In this document: positions 48,608-57,852 of the stretch, in pieces
Layout of the letters: each line of letters starts with the position of its first letter
Position numbering within the stretch: the first letter of the stretch is position 1
Assembly (NCBI RefSeq): GCF_011299595.1
Contig: NZ_CP049867.1
Coordinates: 2,356,001-2,420,000 of the forward strand
Direction of reading: 5' to 3'
Length of the DNA stretch: 64,000 nt
Origin: Nocardioides sp. HDW12B
GTDB lineage: Bacteria > Actinomycetota > Actinomycetes > Propionibacteriales > Nocardioidaceae
Made by a program: the position numbers and the translations under genes
Notes under the pieces: model-generated
The model's database searches: none
Told to the model about the DNA's origin: nothing
What the model saw: only the letters and a program-made list of their open reading frames with translations

Positions 48608-49513
48608 ATGCGCAACTTCAGCACAGCAGCCAACGGCGGCCTCGCCGATCTGCTGGAGCGCCCGCGCTTCGAGGTGCTGCCCACGGCAGGGGCGCCCGAC
48701 ACCGTCGCCGAGCACCTGCCGCCCGGGCGGTCGGTGACGGTCTCCGCCTCCCCGCGGAAGGGCCTCGACGCCACCCTCGACACCGCGGAGAAGCTCTCCG
48801 CCTTCGGCTACGACGTCGTCCCCCACATCGCGGCCCGGATGGTCGCGGACGACGCTCACCTCAAGGACATCGTCGACCGCCTTCACGAGGCCAGCGTCAA
48901 CACCATCTTCGTCCCGAGCGGCGACGCCACCGAGCCCGGCGCCTACCCCGACGCGGTGGCGCTGCTCGCGGCCCTCCACGAGATGGGCAACCCGTTCCAC
49001 GCCGTCGGCATCACCGCCTACCCCGAGTCCCACCCGACGATCCCCGACGACGTCACCATCCAGGCGATGTGGGACAAGAGCCGCTACGCCACCGAGATGG
49101 TCAGCAACCTGACCTTCGACGCCGGCGTCGTCGAGGCCTGGCTCGGCCAGGTCCGCGGCCGTGGCGTCTCACTCCCGCTTTGGCTGGGTGTGCCGGGCCA
49201 GGTCGACCCGGCCAAGATGCTCGCCGTCGCCACCCGCATCGGCGTCGGCGACTCCGTCCGCTTCCTCATGAAGCAGCCACGCACCGTCGCGCGCCTGGTC
49301 AACCCCCGCGGCTTCGACGCCGACACGTTCCTGCGCAGGCTCGCCCCTGCGATCACCCGCGACGAGGCCGTCGTCGCCGGGCTCCACGTCTTCACCTTCA
49401 ACCAGATCGCCGCCACCGAGGCGTGGCGGGTCCGACTGATCGAGCGGCTGCGGGAAGGAGGTGCCCGCACCCGTCCGACCCTGCGGGGTCCGACCACGCC
49501 TCGCCAGCTGTGA
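48608..49513 (+). CDS. methylenetetrahydrofolate reductase-like protein
   Basis: 301 aa from ATG 48608. SVTVSASPRKGLDATLDTAE, VPHIAARMVADDAHLKDIVD, GITAYPESHPTIPDDVT and LPLWLGVPGQVDPAKMLAVA follow the MetF TIM-barrel plan. The usual RGD loop reads PSGDATEPG, so it is a divergent member. In a demethylation cluster it would run in reverse, oxidising 5-methyl-THF to 5,10-methylene-THF. Followed by the methyltransferase after 34 bp. It opens the one-carbon operon. Confidence 0.8.
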   Translation: MRNFSTAANGGLADLLERPRFEVLPTAGAPDTVAEHLPPGRSVTVSASPRKGLDATLDTAEKLSAFGYDVVPHIAARMVADDAHLKDIVDRLHEASVNTIFVPSGDATEPGAYPDAVALLAALHEMGNPFHAVGITAYPESHPTIPDDVTIQAMWDKSRYATEMVSNLTFDAGVVEAWLGQVRGRGVSLPLWLGVPGQVDPAKMLAVATRIGVGDSVRFLMKQPRTVARLVNPRGFDADTFLRRLAPAITRDEAVVAGLHVFTFNQIAATEAWRVRLIERLREGGARTRPTLRGPTTPRQL

Positions 49514-49547
49514 CCCGCCCCCGGGTCCGACACACCAGGAGCACTGA

Positions 49548-50855
49548 ATGATCAGCACGAACTACCCCTCCGTCGACCAGTCCGACCGCCTCGTCCCGAT
49601 CAACCTGCGCCAGTCGGGACGCACCCCGGTTGAGATGCTGATCGACACCCGCATCCGCAAGTCGCCGTACTGGCAGCTCTCCGCCGAGGCCGGCTGCTGG
49701 CGCGCCTCGGTCTACAACCGGATGTACCACCCGCGCGGCTACGTGCGCCCCGAGGACGGCGGCGCGATGGTCGAGTACGACGCCCTGGTCAACCACGTCA
49801 CCATGTGGAACGTCGCCGTCGAGCGGCAGATCCAGGTCAAGGGCCCCGGTGCGGCCGACTTCGTCAACTTCGTCATCACCCGCGACGCCACCAAGATCCC
49901 GCCGATGCGGGCCCGCTACGTGATCCTCTGCAACGAGGCCGGCGGCATCCTCAACGACCCGGTCCTGCTGCGCATCGCCGAGGACGAGTACTGGTTCAGC
50001 CTGTCCGACTCCGACCTCATGTTCTGGCTGCAGGGCGTCAACGTCGGGCGCCGCTTCGACGTCGACATCAACGAGATCGACGTCGCGCCGGTGCAGATCC
50101 AGGGCCCGAAGTCGATCGACCTCATGACCGACCTGTTCGGGCCCGCCATCGGCGAGCTGCCGTCGTACGGGCTGCACGCAGGCACCGTCGACGGCTGCGG
50201 CGTGATCGTCTCGCAGACCGGCTTCTCCGGGGAGAAGGGCTACGAGATCTACCTGATGGACGCCACGATCCACGCCGAGAAGCTGTGGAACGCCGTGCTC
50301 GAGGCCGGCAAGAAGCACAACCTCGCCGTGATCGCGCCCGCCCACCACCGCCGGATCGCGGCGGGCATCCTGTCGTGGGGCCAGGACATGGACGTCGAGA
50401 CGCTGCCCTTCCAGGTCAACCTCGGCTACCAGGTGCCGCGCACCAAGGAGGCCGACTACATCGGCAAGGCAGCGCTCGAGGCCGCCCGCGACGCACTCGA
50501 GTCCGGCCATCCGCCGTACACCCACACGCTTGTGGGACTGCGCCTCGGTGGGCTGCCCATCGACGACTACGCGCCCGACTTCTGGCTCATCAGCCCGCGC
50601 GACGGCGGCGACCCGATCGGCTACGTCACCTCGCCGTGGTTCTCCCCCGAGCTCGAGGGCAACATCGCGATGGGCCACGTCCCGATCGCGTCGGCCGCGA
50701 TCGGCACCGAGCTGCTGGTGCACCTGCCCGACGAGTACGCCGACACCTCGGGCGTGCCCGTCGAAGCGGAGGTGGTGGAGATGCCCTTCCGCCCCTCGGT
50801 GAACCCCAACCAGCGCGAGCTGCTCAAGGCGCGCGGCCTCGACGCGGCGGTGTGA
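49548..50855 (+). CDS. THF-dependent methyltransferase (GcvT/DmdA/LigM family)
   Basis: 435 aa with aggag before its ATG. VEYDALVNHVTMWNVAVERQ (the conserved early Asp region), VNFVITRDATKIPPMRARYV, QTGFSGEKGYEIYL and the C-terminal barrel VGLRLGGLPIDDYAP with MGHVPIASAAIGTEL fit the aminomethyltransferase superfamily. Stand-alone members near metF and fhs move a methyl group from DMSP, vanillate or similar substrates to THF. Substrate here is unknown. Overlaps fhs by GTGA. It is longer than GcvT (about 370 aa), nearer DmdA/LigM types. Confidence 0.8.
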   Translation: MISTNYPSVDQSDRLVPINLRQSGRTPVEMLIDTRIRKSPYWQLSAEAGCWRASVYNRMYHPRGYVRPEDGGAMVEYDALVNHVTMWNVAVERQIQVKGPGAADFVNFVITRDATKIPPMRARYVILCNEAGGILNDPVLLRIAEDEYWFSLSDSDLMFWLQGVNVGRRFDVDINEIDVAPVQIQGPKSIDLMTDLFGPAIGELPSYGLHAGTVDGCGVIVSQTGFSGEKGYEIYLMDATIHAEKLWNAVLEAGKKHNLAVIAPAHHRRIAAGILSWGQDMDVETLPFQVNLGYQVPRTKEADYIGKAALEAARDALESGHPPYTHTLVGLRLGGLPIDDYAPDFWLISPRDGGDPIGYVTSPWFSPELEGNIAMGHVPIASAAIGTELLVHLPDEYADTSGVPVEAEVVEMPFRPSVNPNQRELLKARGLDAAV

Positions 50856-52570
50856 GCACCCGGGTGGGCGGGCACGAGACCGGCCGGATGCCCTCCGACG
50901 GCGAGATCGCGCAGGCCGCCGAACTCTGGCCGATCGCCCGGGTGGCGCGGGAGATGTGCGACGTTCCGGAGGAGGCGCTGCTGCCCCACGGCCGGCACAT
51001 CGCCAAGCTCGACCGGGCCTGGCTGGCCACGATCGAGGACGCGCCGCTCGGCAAGCTCGTGCTCGTCACCGGCATCTCCCCCACGCCCGCCGGCGAGGGC
51101 AAGACTACGACCGTGGTCGGCCTCGTCGACGGGCTGCGCCGGATCGGGGTGAAGGCGGCCGCGGCGCTGCGGGAGCCGAGCATGGGCCCGGTCTTCGGGA
51201 TGAAGGGCGGCGCGGCCGGCGGCGGCTACGCCCAGGTCGTGCCGATGACCGAGATCAACCTGCACTTCACCGGCGACTTCGCGGCCATCGCGGCGGCCAA
51301 CAACCTGCTGGCCGCCCTGCTCGACAACTACCTGCACCACGGCAACGCCCTCGACATCGACCCCCGCACCATCACCTGGCGCCGGGTGCTCGACATGAAC
51401 GACCGAGCGCTGCGCGACGTCGTCATCGGGCTGGGTGGCACCACCAACGGCGTGCCGCGCGAGGACGCGTGGGACATCGTGGTGGCGAGCGAGCTGATGG
51501 CGATCTTCTGCCTGGCGACCTCGCTGACCGACCTCAAGGAGCGCATCGGGCGCATCGTCGTGGCCCACACCCGCGGCGGTGCTCCGGTCACGGCGGCGGA
51601 CCTCGAGGCCCAGGAGGCGCTGACGATCGTGCTGTCGCAGGCGCTGCAGCCCAACCTGGTGCAGACCCTCGAGCACTCCCCCGCGTTCGTGCACGGCGGG
51701 CCCTTCGCCAACATCGCCCACGGCTGCAGCTCCGTGCTCGGCACGCGCACGGCGTTGCGGCTCAACGACGTAGTGGTGACCGAGGCCGGGTTCGGCTCCG
51801 ACCTGGGGGCGGAGAAGTTCTTCGACCTCAAGTGCCGGCTGTCCGGACTCCGGCCCAGCGCTGCGGTGGTGGTGGCGACGGTGCGGGCGCTCAAGCACCA
51901 CGGCGGGGTCGCGGTGGGCTCGGTCGGCTCGGAGGGCGAGGACGTCGACGCCGTACGCCGCGGCGGTGCGAACCTCACGCGGCACCTGCAGAACCTGCGT
52001 GACGTCTTCGGGGTCCCCGCCGTGGTGGCGATCAACCGCTTCCCGACCGACACCGACGCCGAGGTGCAGGCCGTGCGCGAGATCGCCGACCTCGAGGGCT
52101 GCCTGGCCGTGGCCAGCACCCACGCGGCCGACGGCGGCGCCGGGGCGGTCGAGCTGGCCGACGCCGTGCAGGACCTGCTCGACAAGGACGAGGTCGACTT
52201 CTCCTTCTGCTACCCCGACGAGGGCGGGGTGGCGGACAAGGCGGCGACGGTCGCGCGGCGGGTCTACCGGGCCGACGGGGTGACGTTCGGCGCGAAGGCG
52301 CAGAAGCAGCTCGACCGGATCACGGCCGACGGCTTCGGCCACCTGCCGGTGTGCTTCGCCAAGACGCAGTACTCCTTCACCACCGACCCCGCCAGGGTGG
52401 GCGCGCCGGAGGGGCACGTGGTCGACGTACGGGAGGTGCGGCTGAGCGCCGGGGCCGGGTTCGTCGTGCTCGTCGCGGGAGCGGTCATGACGATGCCAGG
52501 ACTGCCGAAGGTGCCGGCGAGCAGCCGGATGTCGATCGACGCCGAGGGACGGATCAGTGGGCTGTCGTGA
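50852..52570 (+). CDS. fhs: formate-tetrahydrofolate ligase
   Basis: 572 aa. ITGISPTPAGEGKTTTVVGL is the ATP loop (here VTGISPTP...), with REPSMGPVFGMKGGAAGGGY, TGDFAAIAAANNLLAALLDN and TEAGFGSDLGAEKFFDLKCR, all Fhs hallmarks. It interconverts formate + ATP + THF and 10-formyl-THF; in a demethylation pathway it would release formate and make ATP, as LigH does. Start GTG 50852 is taken for the GTGA overlap; ATG 50888 is possible. The frame is open upstream in the antecedent gene without meaning. Confidence 0.94.
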   Translation: MSTRVGGHETGRMPSDGEIAQAAELWPIARVAREMCDVPEEALLPHGRHIAKLDRAWLATIEDAPLGKLVLVTGISPTPAGEGKTTTVVGLVDGLRRIGVKAAAALREPSMGPVFGMKGGAAGGGYAQVVPMTEINLHFTGDFAAIAAANNLLAALLDNYLHHGNALDIDPRTITWRRVLDMNDRALRDVVIGLGGTTNGVPREDAWDIVVASELMAIFCLATSLTDLKERIGRIVVAHTRGGAPVTAADLEAQEALTIVLSQALQPNLVQTLEHSPAFVHGGPFANIAHGCSSVLGTRTALRLNDVVVTEAGFGSDLGAEKFFDLKCRLSGLRPSAAVVVATVRALKHHGGVAVGSVGSEGEDVDAVRRGGANLTRHLQNLRDVFGVPAVVAINRFPTDTDAEVQAVREIADLEGCLAVASTHAADGGAGAVELADAVQDLLDKDEVDFSFCYPDEGGVADKAATVARRVYRADGVTFGAKAQKQLDRITADGFGHLPVCFAKTQYSFTTDPARVGAPEGHVVDVREVRLSAGAGFVVLVAGAVMTMPGLPKVPASSRMSIDAEGRISGLS

Positions 52571-52611
52571 GCGGCTGAGATGCGTCCCGGAGCGGTTGCG
52601 TCCTGCACAAC

Positions 52612-52632
52612 GCGTTGCGTGATGCGCAACGC
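52612..52632. promoter_or_regulatory. perfect palindrome, candidate IclR operator
   Basis: GCGTTGCG-TGATG-CGCAACGC has 8-bp perfect arms and ends 3 bp before the -10 hexamer of the regulator gene, the right place for autoregulation. ATGCGCAAC within it recurs at 48608, and ATGGCGCAAC at 53506. Confidence 0.6.
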
Positions 52633-52635
52633 GGC

Positions 52636-52641
52636 TAGGCT
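52636..52641 (+). promoter_or_regulatory. -10 hexamer TAGGCT before the IclR gene
   Basis: TAGGCT, 6 nt (gccact), then ATG 52648. It abuts the palindrome at 52612-52632. Confidence 0.52.
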
Positions 52642-52647
52642 GCCACT

Positions 52648-53475
52648 ATGAGCGACGAGACCGGAAGCGAAACTGACGTCGTCCGCGTGCAGTCGGTGGA
52701 CCGCGCCATCACCATACTCGAGATCCTCGCGCGCGAGGGTGAGGCCGGCGTGACCGACGTCGCCACCGAGCTCGGCGTCCACAAGAGCACCGCCTTCCGG
52801 CTCATCGCCACGATGCAGGCGCGTGGGCTCGTGGAGCAGGCCGACGACCAGCGGAAGTACCGCATCGGGCTCTCGCTCGTGCGCATCGCCGGCACCTCGG
52901 CCGCCCGCAGCGACCTCGTCCAGCTGGCGCGACCGATGTGCAAACGGCTCGCGGCCGAGACCGGCGAGACGATCAACCTGGCCGTGCTCGTCGACTCGAC
53001 CGCGCTCTACGTCGACCAGATCGCCGGGGAGTCCACGCTGCAGCCGCACAACTGGGTCGGCCAGCGCATCCCGCTGCACGCCACCAGCAACGGCAAGGTG
53101 CTGCTGGCCCACCTCCCCAGCGAGGAGGTCGACGAGCTGGTGCCCCACCTGGAGCGGCACGGCCCCCGCACCGTTACGCGACGCGCCACCCTGCACCGCC
53201 AGCTCGCGCAGGTCCGCGAGCTCGGCTACGCACTCGCCGTCGACGAGCTCGAGCAGGGGCTCACCGCCCTGGCCGCGCCGATCCGGGACGCCCACGGGGA
53301 GGTCGTCGCGGCCGCCAGCGTCAGCGGCTCGACGCACCGGATGGACGCCGGCACGGTCACCGCAACGATCGAGCCGCTGCTGCGCGCCGCCCGGGACGCG
53401 TCGCTGGCGCTGGGGTGGACCGACACCGAGGACGATGATCCGTTGACACCGCGACGGCCCGCACACGAGAGTTGA
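52648..53475 (+). CDS. IclR-family transcriptional regulator
   Basis: 275 aa. The winged helix-turn-helix at about 15-80 includes AITILEILAREGEAGVTDVA, then TELGVHKSTAFRLIATMQARG; the effector domain (about 95-255) has LARPMCKRLAAETGETINLA and GKVLLAHLPSEEVDELV. IclR proteins sense small carboxylates or aromatic acids and usually control the adjacent catabolic genes, here the one-carbon cluster on both sides. Transcribed in the same direction as the cluster, probably from its own leaderless promoter. Confidence 0.92.
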   Translation: MSDETGSETDVVRVQSVDRAITILEILAREGEAGVTDVATELGVHKSTAFRLIATMQARGLVEQADDQRKYRIGLSLVRIAGTSAARSDLVQLARPMCKRLAAETGETINLAVLVDSTALYVDQIAGESTLQPHNWVGQRIPLHATSNGKVLLAHLPSEEVDELVPHLERHGPRTVTRRATLHRQLAQVRELGYALAVDELEQGLTALAAPIRDAHGEVVAAASVSGSTHRMDAGTVTATIEPLLRAARDASLALGWTDTEDDDPLTPRRPAHES

Positions 53476-53543
53476 GATCGTCTCGCATGACGCGATGACG
53501 TGCGCATGGCGCAACATGCGCGCCACACCCACCGGAGGTCTTC

Positions 53544-56054
53544 GTGCCCCTGCCGCAGTCAGCCCAGGTCGTCGTCATCGGAGCCGGCATCGTCGGCAAC
53601 AGCCTGGTCCAGCACCTCGCTCGCCTCGGCTGGCGCGACATCGTGCAGATCGACAAGGGCCCGCTGCCCAACCCCGGCGGCTCGACCGGCCACGCGTCGA
53701 ACTTCATCTTCCCCGTCGACCACTCCCGCGAGATCACGGACCTGACGCTCGACTCGGTGAAGCAGTACCAGGAGCTCGACGTGTTCACCCAGTGCGGCGG
53801 CTTCGAGATCGCCCGCACCGAGGAGCGCATGGAGGAGCTGCGCCGACGGATGTCGAGCGCCAAGGCGTGGGGCATCGAGGCCGAGCTGGTCACGCCCGAG
53901 CAGGTGGCCGAGCGCGTGCCCTTCATCGACACCTCCGAGATCATCGGCGCCTTCTGGACACCCTCGGTCGGCGTCGTCGACTCGCTGCGCGCAGGCACGC
54001 TCATGCGGGAGGAGGCGATGGCCGCCGGCGCGCTGACCGTCGTACCCAACGTCGAGGTCACCGGCATGGACGTCGTCGACGGCGCGCTGCGCGCCGTGCG
54101 CACCGACCAGGGCGACATCGCCTGCGACACCGTCGTCATCGCCTGCGGCGTCTGGAGCCCGCACCTCGCCGCGATGGCCGGGGCGTCGATCCCGCTCACC
54201 CCCGCGGTGCACCAGATGATCAGCGTCGGGCCCATCCCCCAGCTCGCCGAGCTCGAGGGCGAGATCTCGTTCCCGATCATCCGCGACATGGACTCGCTCT
54301 GCTACGAGCGCCAGCACGGCGCCGACATGGAGGTCGGCTCCTACGCCCACCGCGCGATCCTGCACGACCCCGAGGAGATCCCCTCGATCGACCGGGCCAA
54401 GCTGAGTCCGACGGAGATGCCCTTCACCGCCGACGACTTCGACCCCCAGCTCGAGACCGCGCTGGAGCTGATGCCCGAGGCGCTCGGGGCCGACGGCGCC
54501 GAGATCCGCTACGCCATCAACGGATTGTTGTCACTCACACCAGATGGCGCTCCGATCCTCGGCGAGAGCCCCGAGGTGCGCGGCCTCTGGTCGGCGGCGG
54601 CGGTCTGGATCAAGGAGGGCCCCGGCGTCGGTCGAGCGGTCGCGGAGTGGATGACGCACGGCTACTCCGAGATCGACCTGCACCACAGCGACATCGCCCG
54701 CTTCCACCCCCACCAGCGCACCCGTGAGCACGTGCGGGCGCGCACGTCGGAGGCGTTCATCAAGACCTACGGCATCGTGCACCCCGGCGAGCAGTGGACC
54801 TCCGAGCGCCGCAAGCGCCTCTCCCCCATGTACGACGACCAGGTCGCGCGGGGCGCGGAGCTCTTCGAGACCGTCGGGTGGGAGCGCCCGCAGTGGTACG
54901 CCTCCAACGAGGCGTTGTTGGGCGAGTACGGCGACGCCGTCATGCCGCGCGAGGCCGAGTGGGACAGCCGGTGGTGGAGCCCCATCATCAACGCCGAGCA
55001 CTTGGCCATGCGGGAGCGGGCCGGCATCGTCGACCTGAGCGCGTTCTGCATCTTCGACGTCGCCGGGCCGGACGCGCTCGCGGCCGTGCAGCGGACCGTG
55101 GTGGCGCAGGTCGACGTCGCGCCCGGCCGGGTCGTCTACACCCCCGTGCTCGACGCCAAGGGCGGCTTCCGCTCCGACCTGACCGTGATGCGCCTGGGCG
55201 CCGACCACTTCCGCGTCGTCACCGGCGGCGCGCACGGGATGGCCGACCTGGCCTGGTTCCGCGCCCACGCCCGAGGCCTCGGCGCCGCGGTGACCGACCT
55301 GACGTCGGCGTACACCACGATCGGGCTGTGGGGCCCGCGCGCCCGCGACATCCTGGGGCGCCTCACCGTGGCCGACATCAGCCACGAGGGCTTCGGCTTC
55401 GCCACCGCGCGCGGCATCGAGGTCGGCAGCCTCGACGTGCTGGCCTCGCGGATCTCCTACGTCGGCGACCTGGGCTGGGAGCTCTACGTGCCGATGGAGC
55501 AGGGCGCCCGGCTGTGGTCGCTGCTGCACGAGGCCGGCGGGCCCGACGGTGCGGTGCCGGTCGGCATCGGCGTCTACGGCACGACCGGGCGGCTGGAGAA
55601 GGGCTACCGGGCCTACGGTGCCGAGCTCGACACCGAGCGCACCATCGTCGAGGCCGGCATGCAGCGGCCGCGGGTCAAGGAGGCGGACTTCACCGGGCGC
55701 GACGCCTACCTCGCGCAGCGGGAGAAGGAACCCGACCGGGTCATGTGCACCCTGGGCGTCGACGACCACACGTCGGCGTCAGGGGTGAAGCGCTACATGC
55801 TCGGCGGCGAGCCGATCCTGACCGCGTCCGGTTCGCCGATCACCGATGCGCACGGGCATCACCCCTACGTCACCACCGCCGGCTCGGCGCCGAGCCTCGG
55901 CAAGCACCTGCTCATGGCCTACCTGCCGCCGGAGCAGGCGGCCGTCGGCACGTCGCTCGCGGTCTCCTACATGGAGGAGCTCTATCCCGTCACCGTGCTC
56001 AGCGCGGACGCGACGCCGGTCTTCGACCCCGACAACGAGCGGCTGCGGTCGTGA
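53544..56054 (+). CDS. FAD-dependent dimethylglycine/sarcosine dehydrogenase-like protein with GcvT domain
   Basis: 836 aa. N-terminal DAO-type FAD domain with VVVIGAGIVGNSLVQHLARL. His50 in NPGGSTGHASNF sits where DMGDH and SARDH covalently attach FAD. A linker FAO_M-like domain follows at about 370-430 and a C-terminal GcvT/THF domain at about 440-830 (RERAGIVDLSAFCIFDVAGP, SYVGDLGWELYVPMEQGARL). It should oxidise an N-methyl group, hand the C1 unit to THF and electrons to ETF. GTG 53544 follows ggagg. Overlaps etfB by GTGA. Confidence 0.87.
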   Translation: MPLPQSAQVVVIGAGIVGNSLVQHLARLGWRDIVQIDKGPLPNPGGSTGHASNFIFPVDHSREITDLTLDSVKQYQELDVFTQCGGFEIARTEERMEELRRRMSSAKAWGIEAELVTPEQVAERVPFIDTSEIIGAFWTPSVGVVDSLRAGTLMREEAMAAGALTVVPNVEVTGMDVVDGALRAVRTDQGDIACDTVVIACGVWSPHLAAMAGASIPLTPAVHQMISVGPIPQLAELEGEISFPIIRDMDSLCYERQHGADMEVGSYAHRAILHDPEEIPSIDRAKLSPTEMPFTADDFDPQLETALELMPEALGADGAEIRYAINGLLSLTPDGAPILGESPEVRGLWSAAAVWIKEGPGVGRAVAEWMTHGYSEIDLHHSDIARFHPHQRTREHVRARTSEAFIKTYGIVHPGEQWTSERRKRLSPMYDDQVARGAELFETVGWERPQWYASNEALLGEYGDAVMPREAEWDSRWWSPIINAEHLAMRERAGIVDLSAFCIFDVAGPDALAAVQRTVVAQVDVAPGRVVYTPVLDAKGGFRSDLTVMRLGADHFRVVTGGAHGMADLAWFRAHARGLGAAVTDLTSAYTTIGLWGPRARDILGRLTVADISHEGFGFATARGIEVGSLDVLASRISYVGDLGWELYVPMEQGARLWSLLHEAGGPDGAVPVGIGVYGTTGRLEKGYRAYGAELDTERTIVEAGMQRPRVKEADFTGRDAYLAQREKEPDRVMCTLGVDDHTSASGVKRYMLGGEPILTASGSPITDAHGHHPYVTTAGSAPSLGKHLLMAYLPPEQAAVGTSLAVSYMEELYPVTVLSADATPVFDPDNERLRS

Positions 56055-56821
56055 CCCGGGTCCTCGTGGCGGTCAAGCGGGTCGCCGACACGTCCGGCGA
56101 GGTCGTGCTGACCGACGACGGGCAGGGCCTCGACGGCCGGTTCACCGGCTACACGATCGGCGACCACGACTCCTGCGCGGTCGAGCTGGCCATCCGGGTC
56201 GCGGAGGCCGGGGACGGTGACGTGACCGTGCTCAGCGTCGGGTCGTCGGACGCCACCGACCAGATCCGCTCCGCGATGGCGCTGGGCGCCGGGGCGGGGA
56301 TCCTGGTCGAGGCGGACGTCGCCGCGATGGGCCCGGCCGACGTGGCGGCCCAGATCGCAGCCGTGGTGCGCGACGCGTGCGCGAGCGGGTCGACGTACGA
56401 CCTGGTGGTGCTGGGCAACGACGCGGCTGACACCGGTGACTTCCAGGTGCCGATCCGGGTCGCCCACGCGCTCGGTCGCCCGATCGTCACCGGCGCGCGG
56501 ATGCTGGAGGTCAGCGATGGCGTACTGGTGGCGCAGGTGCAGGGGCCGTACGCCGACGAGACCTACGAGCTGCCGCTGCCCGCGGTCGTCTCGGTGCTCG
56601 AGGGTGGCGCCGAGCCGCGCTACCCGACGCTGCGAGGGCGGATGGCGGCGAAGAAGGTGCAGATCGAGGAGCGCGGGCCCGTCGGTACGCCGGCCGGCGG
56701 TGGCCGGGTGCGCTGGCACGTGCCGCCACCGGCGCCCAGCGAGGCCGAGGTGATCGGCCAGGGCGCGGCCGCGGCGCCCGCCGTCGTCGAGGTGCTGGAG
56801 AAGCTGGGGGTCCTCCGATGA
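56051..56821 (+). CDS. etfB: electron transfer flavoprotein beta subunit
   Basis: 256 aa beginning VTRVLVAVKRVADTSGEVVL, with NP-like loop DHDSCAVELAIRVAE, VTVLSVGSSDATDQIRSAMA and LVVLGNDAADTGDFQVPIRV. It pairs with EtfA to carry electrons from the dehydrogenase upstream to an ETF-quinone oxidoreductase. Start GTG 56051 overlaps the dehydrogenase stop by GTGA; the longer upstream frame is not coding. Overlaps etfA by ATGA. Confidence 0.93.
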   Translation: MTRVLVAVKRVADTSGEVVLTDDGQGLDGRFTGYTIGDHDSCAVELAIRVAEAGDGDVTVLSVGSSDATDQIRSAMALGAGAGILVEADVAAMGPADVAAQIAAVVRDACASGSTYDLVVLGNDAADTGDFQVPIRVAHALGRPIVTGARMLEVSDGVLVAQVQGPYADETYELPLPAVVSVLEGGAEPRYPTLRGRMAAKKVQIEERGPVGTPAGGGRVRWHVPPPAPSEAEVIGQGAAAAPAVVEVLEKLGVLR

Positions 56822-57801
56822 TCCTGGTGGTCTGCGAGGTCGACCCGTCGACCGGTGAGGTCGACGAGGTCTCGCTGGAGTCGCTCGCGCTGGCGCGCTC
56901 GTTCGGCGCCGCCGCCGGCTCGGACGTGCATGCAGCCGTGGTGGGCCCGGTGCCCGACGCGGGCGCCGTGGCCGCGACGCTGGGCCGGCACGGCGCCGTC
57001 GCAGTGAAGCAGGCGGTGGGCGACGGCGTGGCCCGGTACGGCGGGGCGGCGTGGGCGACGGCCGTGGAGACCCTGCTCGACGACGCCGTCGACGTGGTGG
57101 CCGTGCTGGCCGGCGGCACGCCGCGGGGCATGGAGGTGGTCGCCCACCTCGCCGCACGGTGGGAGGTGCCGATGGCGGCGAACGTCGTGTCCTTCGAGGG
57201 CGCGTCGCCGCTGACCGTGCGGCGCCAGGTCGCGGGCGGGTCGGCGTTCGAGGAGATGTCGCTGAAGGAGCAGCCCGCCGTGTTCACCGTGGCGGGTCAC
57301 GCCTGGAGGGCCGAGGAGACCGGTGGTGAGCCGGCCGCCTGGACCGAGCACGCGGTCGCCGTACCTCCTGAGGAGCTGGCGGCCCGGGTGGTGCGCACGA
57401 CCGAGCGGGTCGCGGACGCATCCGGCAGCCTGACCTCCGCCCCGGTCGTCGTCGGCGCCGGGCGCGGCGCCGGAGGGCCGGGCGGGTTCGGCCCCGTGAC
57501 GGAGCTGGCCGAGCTGCTCGGCGGCGCGGTCGGCGTCACGCGCGTGGTCACCAGCCTGGGCTGGCGGCCGCACCACGAGCAGGTCGGTCAGACCGGCAGC
57601 CGCATCGCCCCTGACGTCTACATCGCCTGCGGCATCAGCGGCGCCATCCAGCATTGGGCCGGGTGCGCGTCGTCGAAGACGATCATCGCGGTCAACACCG
57701 ACGACGAGGCGCCGATGATGACGCGAGCGACGTACGCCGTGGTGGGTGACATGCACGAGGTCGTGCCGGCCGTCGTCGAGGAGATCCGCAAGCGTCGCTG
57801 A
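56818..57801 (+). CDS. etfA: electron transfer flavoprotein alpha subunit
   Basis: 327 aa. The C-terminal FAD domain carries APVVVGAGRGAGGPGGFGPV, VTSLGWRPHHEQVGQTGSRI and APDVYIACGISGAIQHWAGC with SSKTIIAVNTDDEAPMM, the EtfA fingerprint. Last gene of the dehydrogenase-etfB-etfA unit; being dedicated to this dehydrogenase is inferred from the tight overlaps. Confidence 0.95.
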   Translation: MILVVCEVDPSTGEVDEVSLESLALARSFGAAAGSDVHAAVVGPVPDAGAVAATLGRHGAVAVKQAVGDGVARYGGAAWATAVETLLDDAVDVVAVLAGGTPRGMEVVAHLAARWEVPMAANVVSFEGASPLTVRRQVAGGSAFEEMSLKEQPAVFTVAGHAWRAEETGGEPAAWTEHAVAVPPEELAARVVRTTERVADASGSLTSAPVVVGAGRGAGGPGGFGPVTELAELLGGAVGVTRVVTSLGWRPHHEQVGQTGSRIAPDVYIACGISGAIQHWAGCASSKTIIAVNTDDEAPMMTRATYAVVGDMHEVVPAVVEEIRKRR

Positions 57802-57852
57802 GCCGACGCCGACCTCGGTCGTTGGTCGGAGTTTCGTGCTCTACTGCACGCC

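Noticed and set aside
49805-50851. Extension of the fhs frame into the upstream methyltransferase gene
   Set aside because: Out of frame with a well-supported gene and Arg-rich; the GTGA overlap gives a standard Fhs length.
48608-50855. Glycine riboswitch before the GcvT-like gene
   Set aside because: The 34-bp gap is too short, and the region before 48608 shows no tandem glycine aptamer-like pairing that I can recognise.
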